Assembly: GCA_963643465.1 (NCBI GenBank)
Contig: CAVIJT010000016.1
Span: 1-64,000, forward strand
DNA from: CAG-411 sp963643465
Lineage (GTDB): Bacteria > Bacillota > Clostridia > Lachnospirales > Lachnospiraceae
Length of the DNA: 64,000 nt
Direction of reading: 5' to 3'
Below are positions 9,424 to 19,403 of the stretch, in pieces (position 1 is the stretch's first letter; every line of letters starts with the position of its first letter). Position numbers and translations under genes: made by a program. The notes below the pieces were generated by a model. It did not search any database and was not told the DNA's origin. It saw only the letters and a list, made by a program, of their open reading frames with translations.

Positions 9424-11652
9424 CTATTTCTTTTTCTGTCTGTTAAAACGAATAATCTCCTGCATATCTTCTCCATTATTCATCTTATTCATTAAAAGTG
9501 TTCTGCCTTCCGTAAGAGGAAGTTTCAACGATAAATCAACACTTTCTGTATATGGCTGGCTGTCTAACTTGTCAGATGCAAGACCAAACAGTTCTTTTCC
9601 AGCTTTTGTATGAATACATACCATATCTTCACCCATTGGATAGGCTTCTTTCTTAGAACCGTTATGATTTACCGTAATATCTGCCACGCTGATACCATTT
9701 TCCCGATATTTGCAAGTGTAGCAACTATGTCTTGCCGCATATCCACGACGCATTGCATGAATAAATAAATTACTACTTGCACTAGACACATAAATATCTC
9801 CACTTTGGAAAGTGATACATACATATGGTTTCTTTGCCGTTCTGGTTTTGTTATCAAACTCTACCTTTACCACTTTAGAACCATAGCTTTCCTCAAGACT
9901 TTCCAAATATTTCTCATATACTTTTCTGGATGCGATACCTCGTTCTAATTCTTGGACTGTATACAAATTTTCATAGTCTTTTCCAAGATAATGATACAAA
10001 GCATCCACTTTAGATGCTCTTCCTATAAATAATACTTTTCTTCCTGTGGAAAGTTCTTGTTTCACTTGCCCAAAAATGTCATTTGACAATTCTTCCACAT
10101 ATTTTTCCGAAAAGAAACCTTCTGCTTCCTCTAGGTTTTCCGCTAAACCATACTCTGGTAACAGACTATTCTTATATCCAACGCCTGCAACCACTCCGCC
10201 TTGTTTCCAGATTGCCTCTGCAAAAGCTCTGGTTGCACCGCCACCGGAACAGACTTCTAATACTTGATCATCGTTCAAATGTGCTGTATATGCTTCTTTT
10301 ATCCCGTGACCTTTTCCCTCATTGCCGAACAAACAAGTAGTTGCCTTTGCACGTTCTTCCTGCCCTGAAATGGCCTTTGGATAAAAAATACCCTCTTCAT
10401 CCTGTTCCATAGAAATAGCGTCTGGTGATAACTCTTTACAAAGTCCACAACCATAACAGTTGAATTTGTCCTTAGACTGTAAATACTTTTTATCCGAAGT
10501 AACTGGTGCCGGTACTGTCTTTGGTCCCTGAATAGCTTTTTGCAAATATGCTTCTGAAGCAGCTCTTGCTTCCTTACGAAGTTCATTTACTTTTGCATAA
10601 TCTATATCCAATTCACTTAAATCCTTTGGTATATCTTTTACTTCCGCAATCAAATGATTCTCAAGACCAAACATTTGTAATAAATTTCGCATACGATCTG
10701 GATTTTTAAAATGAGGAACAGTAATAAACTTCTTTTCATAAATCGTAGAGAAAACGGTTGCATGAAAAGAGTTTGTAATGACAAATTTTGCTCCGTCTAT
10801 CACACCCAAAAATTCTTCTGGACCACCTGCTGAGAATTTTCCAATCTCATTTTTGAAACTGTAATCTGCACGGTTGTTGACAACAGGAAGACCAGTACGC
10901 TTAGAAATCTCTTCTACAATCGCATTCAGTCTTGCATCCACTTTTACTAAGTGTACATTATGAACAAAAATGTAATCTCCACCCTTTACTGGAAATGGCT
11001 TTTTCAGTGTATCGTACTTTTCGCGATCCAAAAGAAGTGTTGGATCTAATACCAAATCAACTTCTTTATCCGTTAATTCTTCCACCGCAGTCTTTGCTTT
11101 TTCCTCACGCACAGAGATATAATCCAGCTCTTTTAAATATTTTTGAACAACGACTTTTTCTTCTTCATCAAAAGCATCCTTACCAATACTTGCTGCATAA
11201 GAAATACGCTTCACTTTTTCATCACCAAATGCCAAGAAATATGCACCACTGATTCCCCTGGTAATATTTCCGTTCCAAACCTGATCACTACCAGTAATCA
11301 TCAAATCGTAATCAAATTTTGCATTTTTTAGTGCCTCATAACTGTGATAAGGAACTGTAGTTGGCAATACGTTGTTAATAAAATTCTCAAATTTTTTATA
11401 GCGTTTGGATTTTTCCGGTATGCGCACTCTGGCTTTCATATACTGTAACTTATGGCACGCACGATTCACCATACTATTTCCAGAAATCCATCTTGGCACA
11501 TACACCTGATACAAATTGTCAATGGCTGGAATTCGATAGTTAATGACTTCTACCTGATGCCCTTCGCTCTTTAATTTTTCCTGAAGTGCCCATACCTGCA
11601 ACACTGCACCGTAGTTATGCGCACTATTAAATGTAATAATACCGACTTTCAT
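9424..11652 (-). CDS. fused polysaccharide pyruvyltransferase and degenerate FrhB-type domain
   Basis: The N-terminal half (about 1-350) is a polysaccharide pyruvyltransferase domain: MKVGIITFNSAHNYGAVLQ, ITGSDQVWNG, and a late TNSFHATVFSTIYEKKF with its conserved His. This family adds pyruvate ketals to surface sugars. The C-terminal half resembles coenzyme F420 hydrogenase beta-subunit (FrhB) proteins that often accompany such transferases. It begins with one Fe-S motif, CYGCGLC. Compared with the intact paralog at 20271, the second cluster is missing, GTGCQVGAL is replaced by GRASKVDAL and CHGVPSP by ERGIASR, so the redox function may be lost or changed. The start is ATG 11652 (GGAG 8 bases upstream), 13 bases after the previous stop. 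It is the middle gene of the operon. Confidence 0.83.
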   Translation of the reverse strand: MKVGIITFNSAHNYGAVLQVWALQEKLKSEGHQVEVINYRIPAIDNLYQVYVPRWISGNSMVNRACHKLQYMKARVRIPEKSKRYKKFENFINNVLPTTVPYHSYEALKNAKFDYDLMITGSDQVWNGNITRGISGAYFLAFGDEKVKRISYAASIGKDAFDEEEKVVVQKYLKELDYISVREEKAKTAVEELTDKEVDLVLDPTLLLDREKYDTLKKPFPVKGGDYIFVHNVHLVKVDARLNAIVEEISKRTGLPVVNNRADYSFKNEIGKFSAGGPEEFLGVIDGAKFVITNSFHATVFSTIYEKKFITVPHFKNPDRMRNLLQMFGLENHLIAEVKDIPKDLSELDIDYAKVNELRKEARAASEAYLQKAIQGPKTVPAPVTSDKKYLQSKDKFNCYGCGLCKELSPDAISMEQDEEGIFYPKAISGQEERAKATTCLFGNEGKGHGIKEAYTAHLNDDQVLEVCSGGGATRAFAEAIWKQGGVVAGVGYKNSLLPEYGLAENLEEAEGFFSEKYVEELSNDIFGQVKQELSTGRKVLFIGRASKVDALYHYLGKDYENLYTVQELERGIASRKVYEKYLESLEESYGSKVVKVEFDNKTRTAKKPYVCITFQSGDIYVSSASSNLFIHAMRRGYAARHSCYTCKYRENGISVADITVNHNGSKKEAYPMGEDMVCIHTKAGKELFGLASDKLDSQPYTESVDLSLKLPLTEGRTLLMNKMNNGEDMQEIIRFNRQKKK

Positions 11653-11665
11653 ACTACTTCTCCAT

Positions 11666-14059
11666 TCATTTAAACAGAGCTTCAAACTGCTCTACTGATT
11701 TCTCGTTATACTTCTGGTAATCCACATTCATAGCTTTGATTTCGCCCTTCATAAAGCGCATCATTCCTTGATAAATACCGTCCACACTGGTATCTACAAG
11801 AACGCCACCATGCTCTTTGACAAAACCTCTTGGTCCCTGCACATCGGTTGACATAGTTGGAATTCCAAGGGTATCTGCCTCCAGCAAAGTAAGCCCCAAT
11901 CCCTCATAGTAAGAGGAAAGCACAAACAAATCACAACGTTTCATAACAGCCATCGGATTGCTCATATTTCGAATGATGATAATATTGCTAACAGAACTTT
12001 CTGCATATTTTACAGTCTGGTCATACAAAGTTCCATGTCCACCAATGATAATCAAATAAGAATTTGGATTCTTCTTTGAAAATTTCTCAAATGCCTGCAT
12101 CAGCATTTTATGCCCTTTCTCTGGTGAGAAACGACCTACCGATACAATCTTTGTAGCATCACTGGCAAGAATGTCATTTAATCGCTCTAACTCTACATTG
12201 GATTTTGTATCTTTGTCAAAATACACATCCATAGCACCTTTTTCCCGAACCAGCTCATAGGCATGACAATTATTTACGATACAAAGATTTGCATGTTTTC
12301 CAGCAATTTTTCTAGTAGATTCCATCAAATCCTGAGTAACCACTGCTACTTTATCATAATTTCTATATGCACTTCGCAAAGTAGGCATATGTTGATTATT
12401 TCTTGTTTTCATCTCTTCTAACATATCATTATGAACAAAAATGAAACGCTTTGCATCAATCTCCTGGAAGAAACGAATCAACTGTTTTTCATATCCAGCA
12501 AACTGTATCGCATAATCAATCTTTGCACAGCCATAATGTTTCTGCACTTCACGCTTATACATTCTAGTTAAATATTTATTGACAAATGCGTTCTCCACAT
12601 TTTTATTCTCATATAACATTAAAGCAATCTTCTCTTTGACAGTCATAGTCGGACGACTACATATTGGAAGAAATCCCACCTTATCCGGAATCTGTCTTAC
12701 ACGCAATGGATCTCTTCGCACTGCATCCTCCATAAAGGACACATAGTAATTTCTCTTATCTAAATCAATGTTGTGGAACAAATTGACAAGTGATGCTGTC
12801 AATCCGTTCTTAGGAAGACTGGAACTATACATAACTACATTTTCTTTTCCATGTCCATCCAATTTCATCTCTTTACACACGTTCTCACCTTTAATAACGT
12901 GACGGCAGATACGTTCCGCAGCTCCCGGTCCGTCATAGGTACAGCAACGTTTCAAAAATTCTGTATCATCATAGTTCTTTGGTGTATTTAACTCTTCTGC
13001 CAATTGTTTTGCTGTCTTAACCACCGGGAATGGTAAATCCTTCAAGTCCAAATACATTCCTCTCTGCTGAATATACTCTGCCTCATCATAAGCAAACAAA
13101 ATGACCTTCTTTTTTGTATTGGCAAAATCAAAAAATACACTGGAATAGTCTGTGACAAGTCCGTCACACATATTCATAAATTCATAAGAATCGTAGGAAT
13201 CTGGATACGGTTTAATATGTTTGTATTCGGAAAAATCCATCTCTTTTCCTACAAATGGATGCAATTTTATATAAAATACCTGATCGTCTGTAAGCATACG
13301 ATCTAAAGGCTTCATGAAATATGCAATAGAAAACAGCAACTTGTCGGATTCTTTCTTTGTGAGCAATCCTCGCCAAGTCGGCATATAAATAAAGACTTTT
13401 TTCCCTTCTAAGCCAAGCTCCTTTCGGATATGACTTCCTGCATTGGGATCAAAAAATACAGAGTTTCTTGGATATCCTTCACAAAGTACCGTTCCTTGAT
13501 AAAGGCTTTCTAATCCATAGGCAGATACCATCTTTTCTCTCATAAAATCATTTGGGTATACTAAATAATCTGCCATCAACAAATTTCTCTGTACATTTCC
13601 CATGGCATAAATTCGATTCTCAACATCCTGCCCCATATTCTTTAAAGGAGTACCATGCCATGTATTAGTAATAATTTGTCCTTCTTTTTTCACGTATACA
13701 CGTTCCATTGAGGTATCCGTAAAAATATATTTTGCAGTAGCCACTACCTGATAATATCTCATAGAATGCAGGTAAACATACTCTACAGATCGCAATTGAT
13801 TACTTTCAATTTTTTTCTGTAAATCCGCCTTTTTCTCTTTCGTTACAATAAGGCACACTTTATAGTTTTTATACTCTTCTGCCGACAATGCTTTTAATAT
13901 ATGAAAAATATTTCCTGCAAGGTCAGAACCATTTTTTGATTCCAATAAAATCAAATTTTCCTTTAATTTATCATGATAATAATGCCTTGCATAATAGGTG
14001 TTCTTTAAAATTACTTTTGCACCTTTTATCTTCTTAAAAACAGATTTGCTCATTTTCAC
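11666..14059 (-). CDS. fused CDP-glycerol glycerophosphotransferase (TagF-like) and GT4 glycosyltransferase, paralog 2
   Basis: First gene of the glycan operon, with the same layout as the gene at 7029. The Glyphos_transf half shows NTWHGTPLKNMG, YPRNSVFF, YMPTWRG, KLHPFV and TDYSSVFFDFA. The GT4 half shows VGRFSPEKGH, IIIGGHGTLYDQ and YEGLGLTLLEADTLGIP. All motifs that differ between active and inactive relatives are kept in both paralogs, so both should be active, perhaps on different acceptors or successive steps. The best start is GTG at 14059 (GGAG 7 bases upstream); the ATG two codons later has 13-base spacing. A promoter lies at 14105-14133. Likely a peripheral membrane enzyme acting on a lipid-linked glycan at the inner face. 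Confidence 0.85.
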   Translation of the reverse strand: MKMSKSVFKKIKGAKVILKNTYYARHYYHDKLKENLILLESKNGSDLAGNIFHILKALSAEEYKNYKVCLIVTKEKKADLQKKIESNQLRSVEYVYLHSMRYYQVVATAKYIFTDTSMERVYVKKEGQIITNTWHGTPLKNMGQDVENRIYAMGNVQRNLLMADYLVYPNDFMREKMVSAYGLESLYQGTVLCEGYPRNSVFFDPNAGSHIRKELGLEGKKVFIYMPTWRGLLTKKESDKLLFSIAYFMKPLDRMLTDDQVFYIKLHPFVGKEMDFSEYKHIKPYPDSYDSYEFMNMCDGLVTDYSSVFFDFANTKKKVILFAYDEAEYIQQRGMYLDLKDLPFPVVKTAKQLAEELNTPKNYDDTEFLKRCCTYDGPGAAERICRHVIKGENVCKEMKLDGHGKENVVMYSSSLPKNGLTASLVNLFHNIDLDKRNYYVSFMEDAVRRDPLRVRQIPDKVGFLPICSRPTMTVKEKIALMLYENKNVENAFVNKYLTRMYKREVQKHYGCAKIDYAIQFAGYEKQLIRFFQEIDAKRFIFVHNDMLEEMKTRNNQHMPTLRSAYRNYDKVAVVTQDLMESTRKIAGKHANLCIVNNCHAYELVREKGAMDVYFDKDTKSNVELERLNDILASDATKIVSVGRFSPEKGHKMLMQAFEKFSKKNPNSYLIIIGGHGTLYDQTVKYAESSVSNIIIIRNMSNPMAVMKRCDLFVLSSYYEGLGLTLLEADTLGIPTMSTDVQGPRGFVKEHGGVLVDTSVDGIYQGMMRFMKGEIKAMNVDYQKYNEKSVEQFEALFK

Positions 14060-14104
14060 AAACACGCTCCTTTTATCCTTAGGGCAAACTGCACCCATTG
14101 TTCC

Positions 14105-14133
14105 ATAATATAACATGATACGAGGAAAGTCAA
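14105..14133 (-). promoter_or_regulatory. sigma-A promoter of the glycan operon
   Basis: TTGACT (14133-14128), a 17-base spacer and TATTAT (14110-14105) on the minus strand, about 45 bases before the GTG start. The terminator at 14166-14203 separates it from the sulfotransferase gene, so the operon should be transcribed on its own. Confidence 0.7.
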
Positions 14134-14165
14134 CAATCCATTATCGAAACTACCACACCACGCAG

Positions 14166-14203
14166 AAAAAGACCTCTACACTATTTCTAGTATAGAGATC
14201 TTT
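14166..14203 (-). terminator. intrinsic terminator after the sulfotransferase gene
   Basis: A 16-base stem with two mismatches (AAAGACCTCTACACTA at 14168-14183 with 14188-14203), a 4-base loop, and T5 on the minus strand. It lies 32 bases past the stop codon at 14235. Confidence 0.75.
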
Positions 14204-14234
14204 ACTGTTTTCTATCTGATGTAACACCAAAAAG

Positions 14235-15350
14235 CTACTCTTTTTCTTTTTTTACAATCTGTTTTAATTTGCGATATGCTTTATTAGACAAGGAAACCGG
14301 TGCAGCTTGCTCTAATTTTTGTTCTAATTCTGTAATTCTTTCTTCCTGCTTGCACATATAATTTACAGTAAAATGAATAAAATCTTCTAGCATCTTATCA
14401 TTTTTAGAATCATAATATGGCTCTTCTTTAACTGGTTTCTGGAACAACACACCATCTTCTCTTCCCAAAAACTCCTTTGCTACTCGCTCATTTGATTTAT
14501 TATATTTGTTCTGGAATGCAACTTGATCTTCGTATTTGAAAAAGCTAGTCTTTTCAATTGGATCAACCTCATTCTTTTCGGAACTTGCTTTTGTCAAAAC
14601 TTTTCTAAGAAAATCCGGCATGTCGTGATATGCAGGCACACCGTTTACCATTCGTCTGATTTCTACAAAATTACCTTTCAGACTTAAATTTGTGGTAGCA
14701 TCTAACATATCAAACCGATCATTTAACTCTATTCCTAACGTCTTTGTATAATCGCAAATCAAGTCGCCACCTTCAAATTGTCCTCTTTCATACACACGGA
14801 CAATCATGTTTTCTTTTCCCATTACCTCTGCGATTTGTGTCAATTTTTTATGGTAGTTTAATGGGAAATAACGGAACTTTTTCTTCTCAATGAATTCTTC
14901 AAATGTCATGTTCCAACGTTCTCCAGATTTTACGTTCTGATTCCACAAAGACTGTACCAGTTCGTCCTGTCTTCGAAGATATACCACTACTTTTACCTGA
15001 CATCCTATCTTCTCAAACTCTTCCTTCGTTCGCTCCCAAAAATTCTCTCTTCTTCCAGAATAATGCCAAATCAACTCATCCGACAACACAATATTGTCAT
15101 ATTTCTTTGCCAACTGTTCCATTCGACGCATTCCCTTTGCACGAACTTCATCCGCCGATGGTTCTGCATCTGTATACGGTTTGTATATCAGAAAATACGC
15201 ATTTCGATTCAAAATATTTCGTCCTGAAATATGATTCTTTGGATAACAATATCCCTGATTTGCAAGCTCCTGCTTGTTATTTCTCATAAAAGCCTGCAAT
15301 GAGCTTGTTCCAGTTTTCATGGTACCTATACACAAATAAACGGTTGTCAT
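14235..15350 (-). CDS. sulfotransferase-family protein
   Basis: Probable PAPS-dependent sulfotransferase of the type found beside surface-polysaccharide genes. The protein starts with a beta strand and P-loop-like PAPS-binding loop, CIGTMKTGTSSLQAFMR, which matches the 5'-phosphosulfate loop of sulfotransferases. VVVYLRRQDELVQSLWNQ corresponds to the 3'-phosphate-binding region (Arg and Ser on a helix). The C-terminal 60 residues are charged and probably coiled coil (EERITELEQKLEQ). There is no signal peptide, so it should act in the cytosol before export. The start ATG 15350 has AAAGG upstream. It has its own promoter and terminator but lies head-to-tail with the glycan operon, which suggests that it sulfates the same glycan. 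Substrate unknown. Confidence 0.75.
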   Translation of the reverse strand: MTTVYLCIGTMKTGTSSLQAFMRNNKQELANQGYCYPKNHISGRNILNRNAYFLIYKPYTDAEPSADEVRAKGMRRMEQLAKKYDNIVLSDELIWHYSGRRENFWERTKEEFEKIGCQVKVVVYLRRQDELVQSLWNQNVKSGERWNMTFEEFIEKKKFRYFPLNYHKKLTQIAEVMGKENMIVRVYERGQFEGGDLICDYTKTLGIELNDRFDMLDATTNLSLKGNFVEIRRMVNGVPAYHDMPDFLRKVLTKASSEKNEVDPIEKTSFFKYEDQVAFQNKYNKSNERVAKEFLGREDGVLFQKPVKEEPYYDSKNDKMLEDFIHFTVNYMCKQEERITELEQKLEQAAPVSLSNKAYRKLKQIVKKEKE

Positions 15351-15393
15351 ATTTTCTCACCTTTCCTAATGAATTTACGGTATTCATTTTATC

Positions 15394-15402
15394 ATTATAT
15401 CA
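15394..15402 (-). promoter_or_regulatory. extended -10 promoter of the sulfotransferase gene
   Basis: TGATATAAT on the minus strand (15402-15394) is a perfect extended -10 box 44 bases before the start codon. The -35 position (TAGTAA at 17 bases) is poor, as is common when the TGn extension is present. Confidence 0.45.
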
Positions 15403-15525
15403 CATAATAAAATAATTTACTAATTTTGTCTACGATATATTTTTATCTGCCATACTATATTTTATTGCTACTGACTTTTTACTACTGCTATAATACCCCT
15501 TTTTCTTACATTTTTCCCATTTGCC

Positions 15526-15555
15526 TTGAAAAAGACATATTTATAGATGTATAAT
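15526..15555 (+). promoter_or_regulatory. sigma-A promoter of the metallophosphoesterase gene
   Basis: TTGAAA (15526-15531), an 18-base spacer and TATAAT (15550-15555), followed by AAGGAGGAG and ATG at 15586. Confidence 0.65.
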
Positions 15556-15585
15556 GGCATGTAAAATATAATAAGGAGGAGTTTT

Positions 15586-18500
15586 ATGTTACAACGTACA
15601 ACTAAAACTAGAATTTTTTGTATAATTCTAACTGTTTTTCTTTGTATTACTCAATGTTTTGCAGGCATTCCAGTAGTATCTGCAACGCCAAATACAACAG
15701 AAAAAACAACCACGGCAACAAGTAGCCCACGCCCAACCAGCAGTTCGGCTATCTCTACAAATAAACCGACTTCAAGTCCTACTGCTACACCAAGTAATAC
15801 CCAAAACACCACAACAAGCAGTGAACCTGAAATCACACCAGAAGCCACCGCTGAAGTTACTCAAGCACCAAGCAGTCCCACTGCACAAATCCGCTTGATG
15901 TTTACTACAGACCTTCATGGTGCATTGACTACTACCAATTATGAAACCGGTTCTTCCAAAGCAACCGGAACACTTGCACGTTGTGCCACTTTAATCAAAC
16001 AAGGGCGTGCAGAAAAACCAGAAAATAATACGTTTCTATTTGATTTAGGAGATGCTCTTTACGACTATTCTACTGACTACATCTTTGAACATGACAGCAC
16101 CTCCGTACAACCAATTTATTCTGCTATGAAATCTTTGGGATATGATGCCATCACTCTTGGTAATCATGAATTTGACTATAATCTATCCTATATCCAGAAT
16201 CAGATTGCAAACTCAGGATTACAGGATATCTGTGTAGTCTCCAACGTAAGATACGCCACAACTCAAAAACATGTATGGAAAGAAAATATGATGCTTACAC
16301 GTACCGTCACCGCATCCGATGGCAGTACCATTGATATTAAAATAGGTATTATTGGCGAAACACAGCCTACTCTTTCTACCAAGCGAAGCAAGTATACAAA
16401 CACTTTATCTACTCAAGACATTGTAGAAAGCACCCAAGAACAAGCAACTGCTTTAAAAGCAGCTGGAGCTGACTTAATCGTAGTGCTTTCCCACTCTGGT
16501 GTAGGAACAGAAGCTCCATCTTCTGGTTTTTCTAATGTTTCTTATGCCTTGACAAAAATTCCAGAAGTAGATGTAGTTCTTGCCGGACATGCACATCAGT
16601 ATTTCCCATCTAATCGTACTGCCAGTGCCAAATATTATGAATTGTCGGGAGTTGACAAAGAAACAGGCCTTGCAAACGGAAAGAATCTGATTATGATTGC
16701 AGACAAAGGTGCTGCTATTGGTATTGCAGATTTGACAATCACAAGAGGAGCCGATTCCTCACTGCAAATTTTAGATCGTACTTCCACTATTCAAGAGACA
16801 ACTGCAGACGTAGCAGTGGACAACGATATTAACAACAATTATATGGGAACTTGGAAAAATACCTTTGTAGCTACTTACAGTAATATTTTAGGTGAAATTT
16901 CAGATCCTTCTTCCTATAATAATTATTTTGCTGCTTTAGAAGACAACAGTTTGATGCAGCTTATCAATGATGCAAAGATGAATCGTGCCTTAAAAATTAT
17001 CAATACAACTAAGACAGATTATGCAAACCTTCCGGTCATTGCAGCTTCCACATATATAAAATCCGGTTCAGATGATGACAAAGAATTTGTTTCTTTCTCG
17101 GATTACTTTTTAGAATCTTATCTGTCCAACGTACAGATTTATCGAACAGGAATTTTCTTATATCAAATTTCTGGAAAGCAATTAAAAGAATGGATGGAAT
17201 GGAGTGCCAGTGCTTACGCAACTACTTCGGAAGCAACCACTGTTTCCTCATCCGCTATTCGTGATGAAGGAATCGATTACTCTCAGACATTGCTACAAAG
17301 CGACTGGAACAGTAACTTTAGTAACTTTTATGTATTTGATGGTGTAGAATATGTCATTGATACTACGGTAGGACCTCGCTATGATATTTCTGGAAATAAA
17401 ATTAGCGACTGCCAGCGTATCACCAGTTTAACCAGAAATGGAGTGGCAATTTCAGACGCTGACCAATTTATTATTGCCACAAATAAATTAGACACTACCA
17501 CAAACAATCTGATTACGGAAATAAACGCTCAAAAAGTGTATGGTGCCGCCAGTCTCCGTTGGCGTACAGTTGTAAAAGATTATTTAGAAAATCTTTCTTT
17601 AAATAGTACACTTGGAAATGTTGCAGATAATAACTGGCATGTAATCACTAAGAAAAATAGCTCTCAAGTAGTAAAGAGTGCCCTTACCTCAGAAACCGTT
17701 GCTTCCCAAAAAGAATGGATTACAGACATTGCTGCTGTAGATTCTAATTTTATTTACTACAATGTAGATATGTCTAAAGAAAACACAAACGATACAACCG
17801 GACCAAATATTATAGCAACTGCTCTTTCTGATGAATTAAGCCATAGTGCAGTAACCGTGTCCGTACAAACACACGACCGTTCCGGTGTAGCAAGTGTGAA
17901 ATACGCAAAAGGAAAATATACTACAACAGCAGATATTTGGCAAGATGCCTCTACAATCAACACAAGTTTTGAATGTAAAGAAAACGGCATTTACACCATC
18001 CTTGCAACAGATACTATCGGTAACAGAACCGTATATTATGTGCGTATTCAAAACATTAATGCAAATACAATCAGCGCACCGATTGTAGATACATTCACCA
18101 ATCGAAAAACTGCAATTACTGGTACAGCACCAGCAAAATCAACCGTATATATTAAGATTTCCGGTGGAAAAACTTATTCTACCACAGCAAATGCCTCTGG
18201 AGCTTTTTCTTGCAATATACCTGCACAAAAAGCAGATACTACTATTTACATTTATGCAGTAGACTCCAGCGGACGTACCAGTCCTCGTGTTACCATTACC
18301 GTATCACGAACCGGACCAAACAAACCAACGTTACACACAATTAATAGTAACTCCCAAAAAGTAACTGGAAACATTCGTGACACTTTTGCTTACCCTGTTC
18401 TTTATGTAGAAAGCAAAAACACCGTATATGTTCCAGAAACAGATGGAAAAGCACTTTACAAAGCATCCAGTGCTTATGATGCTTCTGCAAAAATTGTAGA

Positions 18501-19182
18501 AGTTCCATGTAATGTTACTTCCAGCGGTGCATTTACTGTTACATTGCCTTGTTACCTACCTGGTGAAACTTCTGTTGTTTTATACACTTTAGATAACAGT
18601 TCCAGAAAGAGTAACAATGTAAGCAAAAAAGTAGTACAAAAGAAACCACCAAAACCATCTTTGGCTACTTCCTATGTATCAAATGGTACAACTACAGTAA
18701 AAGTTTCCTGTGGAGAGCGATGCACCATACATGTAAAGATTGACACAAAAGTATATACACATAAAAGTGTTTCCTATGACTCAGATAGCCACTCTTACAT
18801 TTATGAAATAAAAATCCCAAAAACCAACACTGGTAAAAAGATTAAATTCTATGCCAGCAACTCAGTTGGAAACAGCGCGGTAGTTACAGCCGCCAGAAAG
18901 GAAACCGTACCAAATACACCTACTATTTCATCCATCAATTTAAAGAAACATACCATTAAGGGAAAAGTTCATTTTATTGATTCAGACTTTAACAAATCTA
19001 CTTTGAGCAAATCCAAAACCAAAGTTTATGTAAAAGTCAATGGAAAGAAATACAAGGCAAAGGTTTCAGCAAAGGGAACCTTTACGGTTACGGTTCCAAG
19101 TTTAGCTTCCGGACAAAGTTTCACTATATGGGCAACCAATGTAAATGGAACCTCTCCTGTAGGCAAACGAACCGCAAAATAA
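15586..19182 (+). CDS. large secreted 5'-nucleotidase-type metallophosphoesterase with Ig-like repeats
   Basis: Secreted UshA/YfkN-like phosphatase, expected to hydrolyse extracellular nucleotides. Layout: signal peptide 1-33; Thr/Ser/Pro-rich linker to about 100; a metallophosphoesterase domain about 102-400 with all metal ligands visible (Asp109 and His111 in TTDLHGAL, Asp156 in LFDLGDALYD, Asn193/His194 in LGNHEFDYN, His303 in LSHSG, His335 and His337 in LAGHAHQYF); a 5'-nucleotidase C-terminal domain about 430-650 (FLYQISGKQLKEWMEWS); then from about 740 to the end several Ig-like beta modules rich in Thr and Lys. There is no LPxTG motif or C-terminal membrane segment, so retention is probably by the basic repeat domain. 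It is a single-gene unit with a clear promoter and terminator. Substrate range is not visible. Confidence 0.87.
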   Translation: MLQRTTKTRIFCIILTVFLCITQCFAGIPVVSATPNTTEKTTTATSSPRPTSSSAISTNKPTSSPTATPSNTQNTTTSSEPEITPEATAEVTQAPSSPTAQIRLMFTTDLHGALTTTNYETGSSKATGTLARCATLIKQGRAEKPENNTFLFDLGDALYDYSTDYIFEHDSTSVQPIYSAMKSLGYDAITLGNHEFDYNLSYIQNQIANSGLQDICVVSNVRYATTQKHVWKENMMLTRTVTASDGSTIDIKIGIIGETQPTLSTKRSKYTNTLSTQDIVESTQEQATALKAAGADLIVVLSHSGVGTEAPSSGFSNVSYALTKIPEVDVVLAGHAHQYFPSNRTASAKYYELSGVDKETGLANGKNLIMIADKGAAIGIADLTITRGADSSLQILDRTSTIQETTADVAVDNDINNNYMGTWKNTFVATYSNILGEISDPSSYNNYFAALEDNSLMQLINDAKMNRALKIINTTKTDYANLPVIAASTYIKSGSDDDKEFVSFSDYFLESYLSNVQIYRTGIFLYQISGKQLKEWMEWSASAYATTSEATTVSSSAIRDEGIDYSQTLLQSDWNSNFSNFYVFDGVEYVIDTTVGPRYDISGNKISDCQRITSLTRNGVAISDADQFIIATNKLDTTTNNLITEINAQKVYGAASLRWRTVVKDYLENLSLNSTLGNVADNNWHVITKKNSSQVVKSALTSETVASQKEWITDIAAVDSNFIYYNVDMSKENTNDTTGPNIIATALSDELSHSAVTVSVQTHDRSGVASVKYAKGKYTTTADIWQDASTINTSFECKENGIYTILATDTIGNRTVYYVRIQNINANTISAPIVDTFTNRKTAITGTAPAKSTVYIKISGGKTYSTTANASGAFSCNIPAQKADTTIYIYAVDSSGRTSPRVTITVSRTGPNKPTLHTINSNSQKVTGNIRDTFAYPVLYVESKNTVYVPETDGKALYKASSAYDASAKIVEVPCNVTSSGAFTVTLPCYLPGETSVVLYTLDNSSRKSNNVSKKVVQKKPPKPSLATSYVSNGTTTVKVSCGERCTIHVKIDTKVYTHKSVSYDSDSHSYIYEIKIPKTNTGKKIKFYASNSVGNSAVVTAARKETVPNTPTISSINLKKHTIKGKVHFIDSDFNKSTLSKSKTKVYVKVNGKKYKAKVSAKGTFTVTVPSLASGQSFTIWATNVNGTSPVGKRTAK

Positions 19183-19189
19183 AATGGCA

Positions 19190-19236
19190 AAAGAAGCTGT
19201 GCACTATCTTTTTTAGTGCTACAGCTTCTTTTTTTC
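19190..19236 (+). terminator. intrinsic terminator after the metallophosphoesterase gene
   Basis: A stem of AAGAAGCTGT plus CACTA pairs with TAGTG plus ACAGCTTCTT, followed by a T8 run, just after the stop codon at 19182. Confidence 0.8.
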
Positions 19237-19403
19237 TATATAGAAAAGTTCATTCTAAAAAAATGCTCCACTTTATTCCAAAAGATAAAAACTACAAAAA
19301 TACTACAAAAATATATTTTATCTTATTATTCATAAGAAATAAGATAAAGCAACATTTAGAATGTATTTGATGCAAGCTTGTGTCAATGATCAAGGAGGAT
19401 ATT

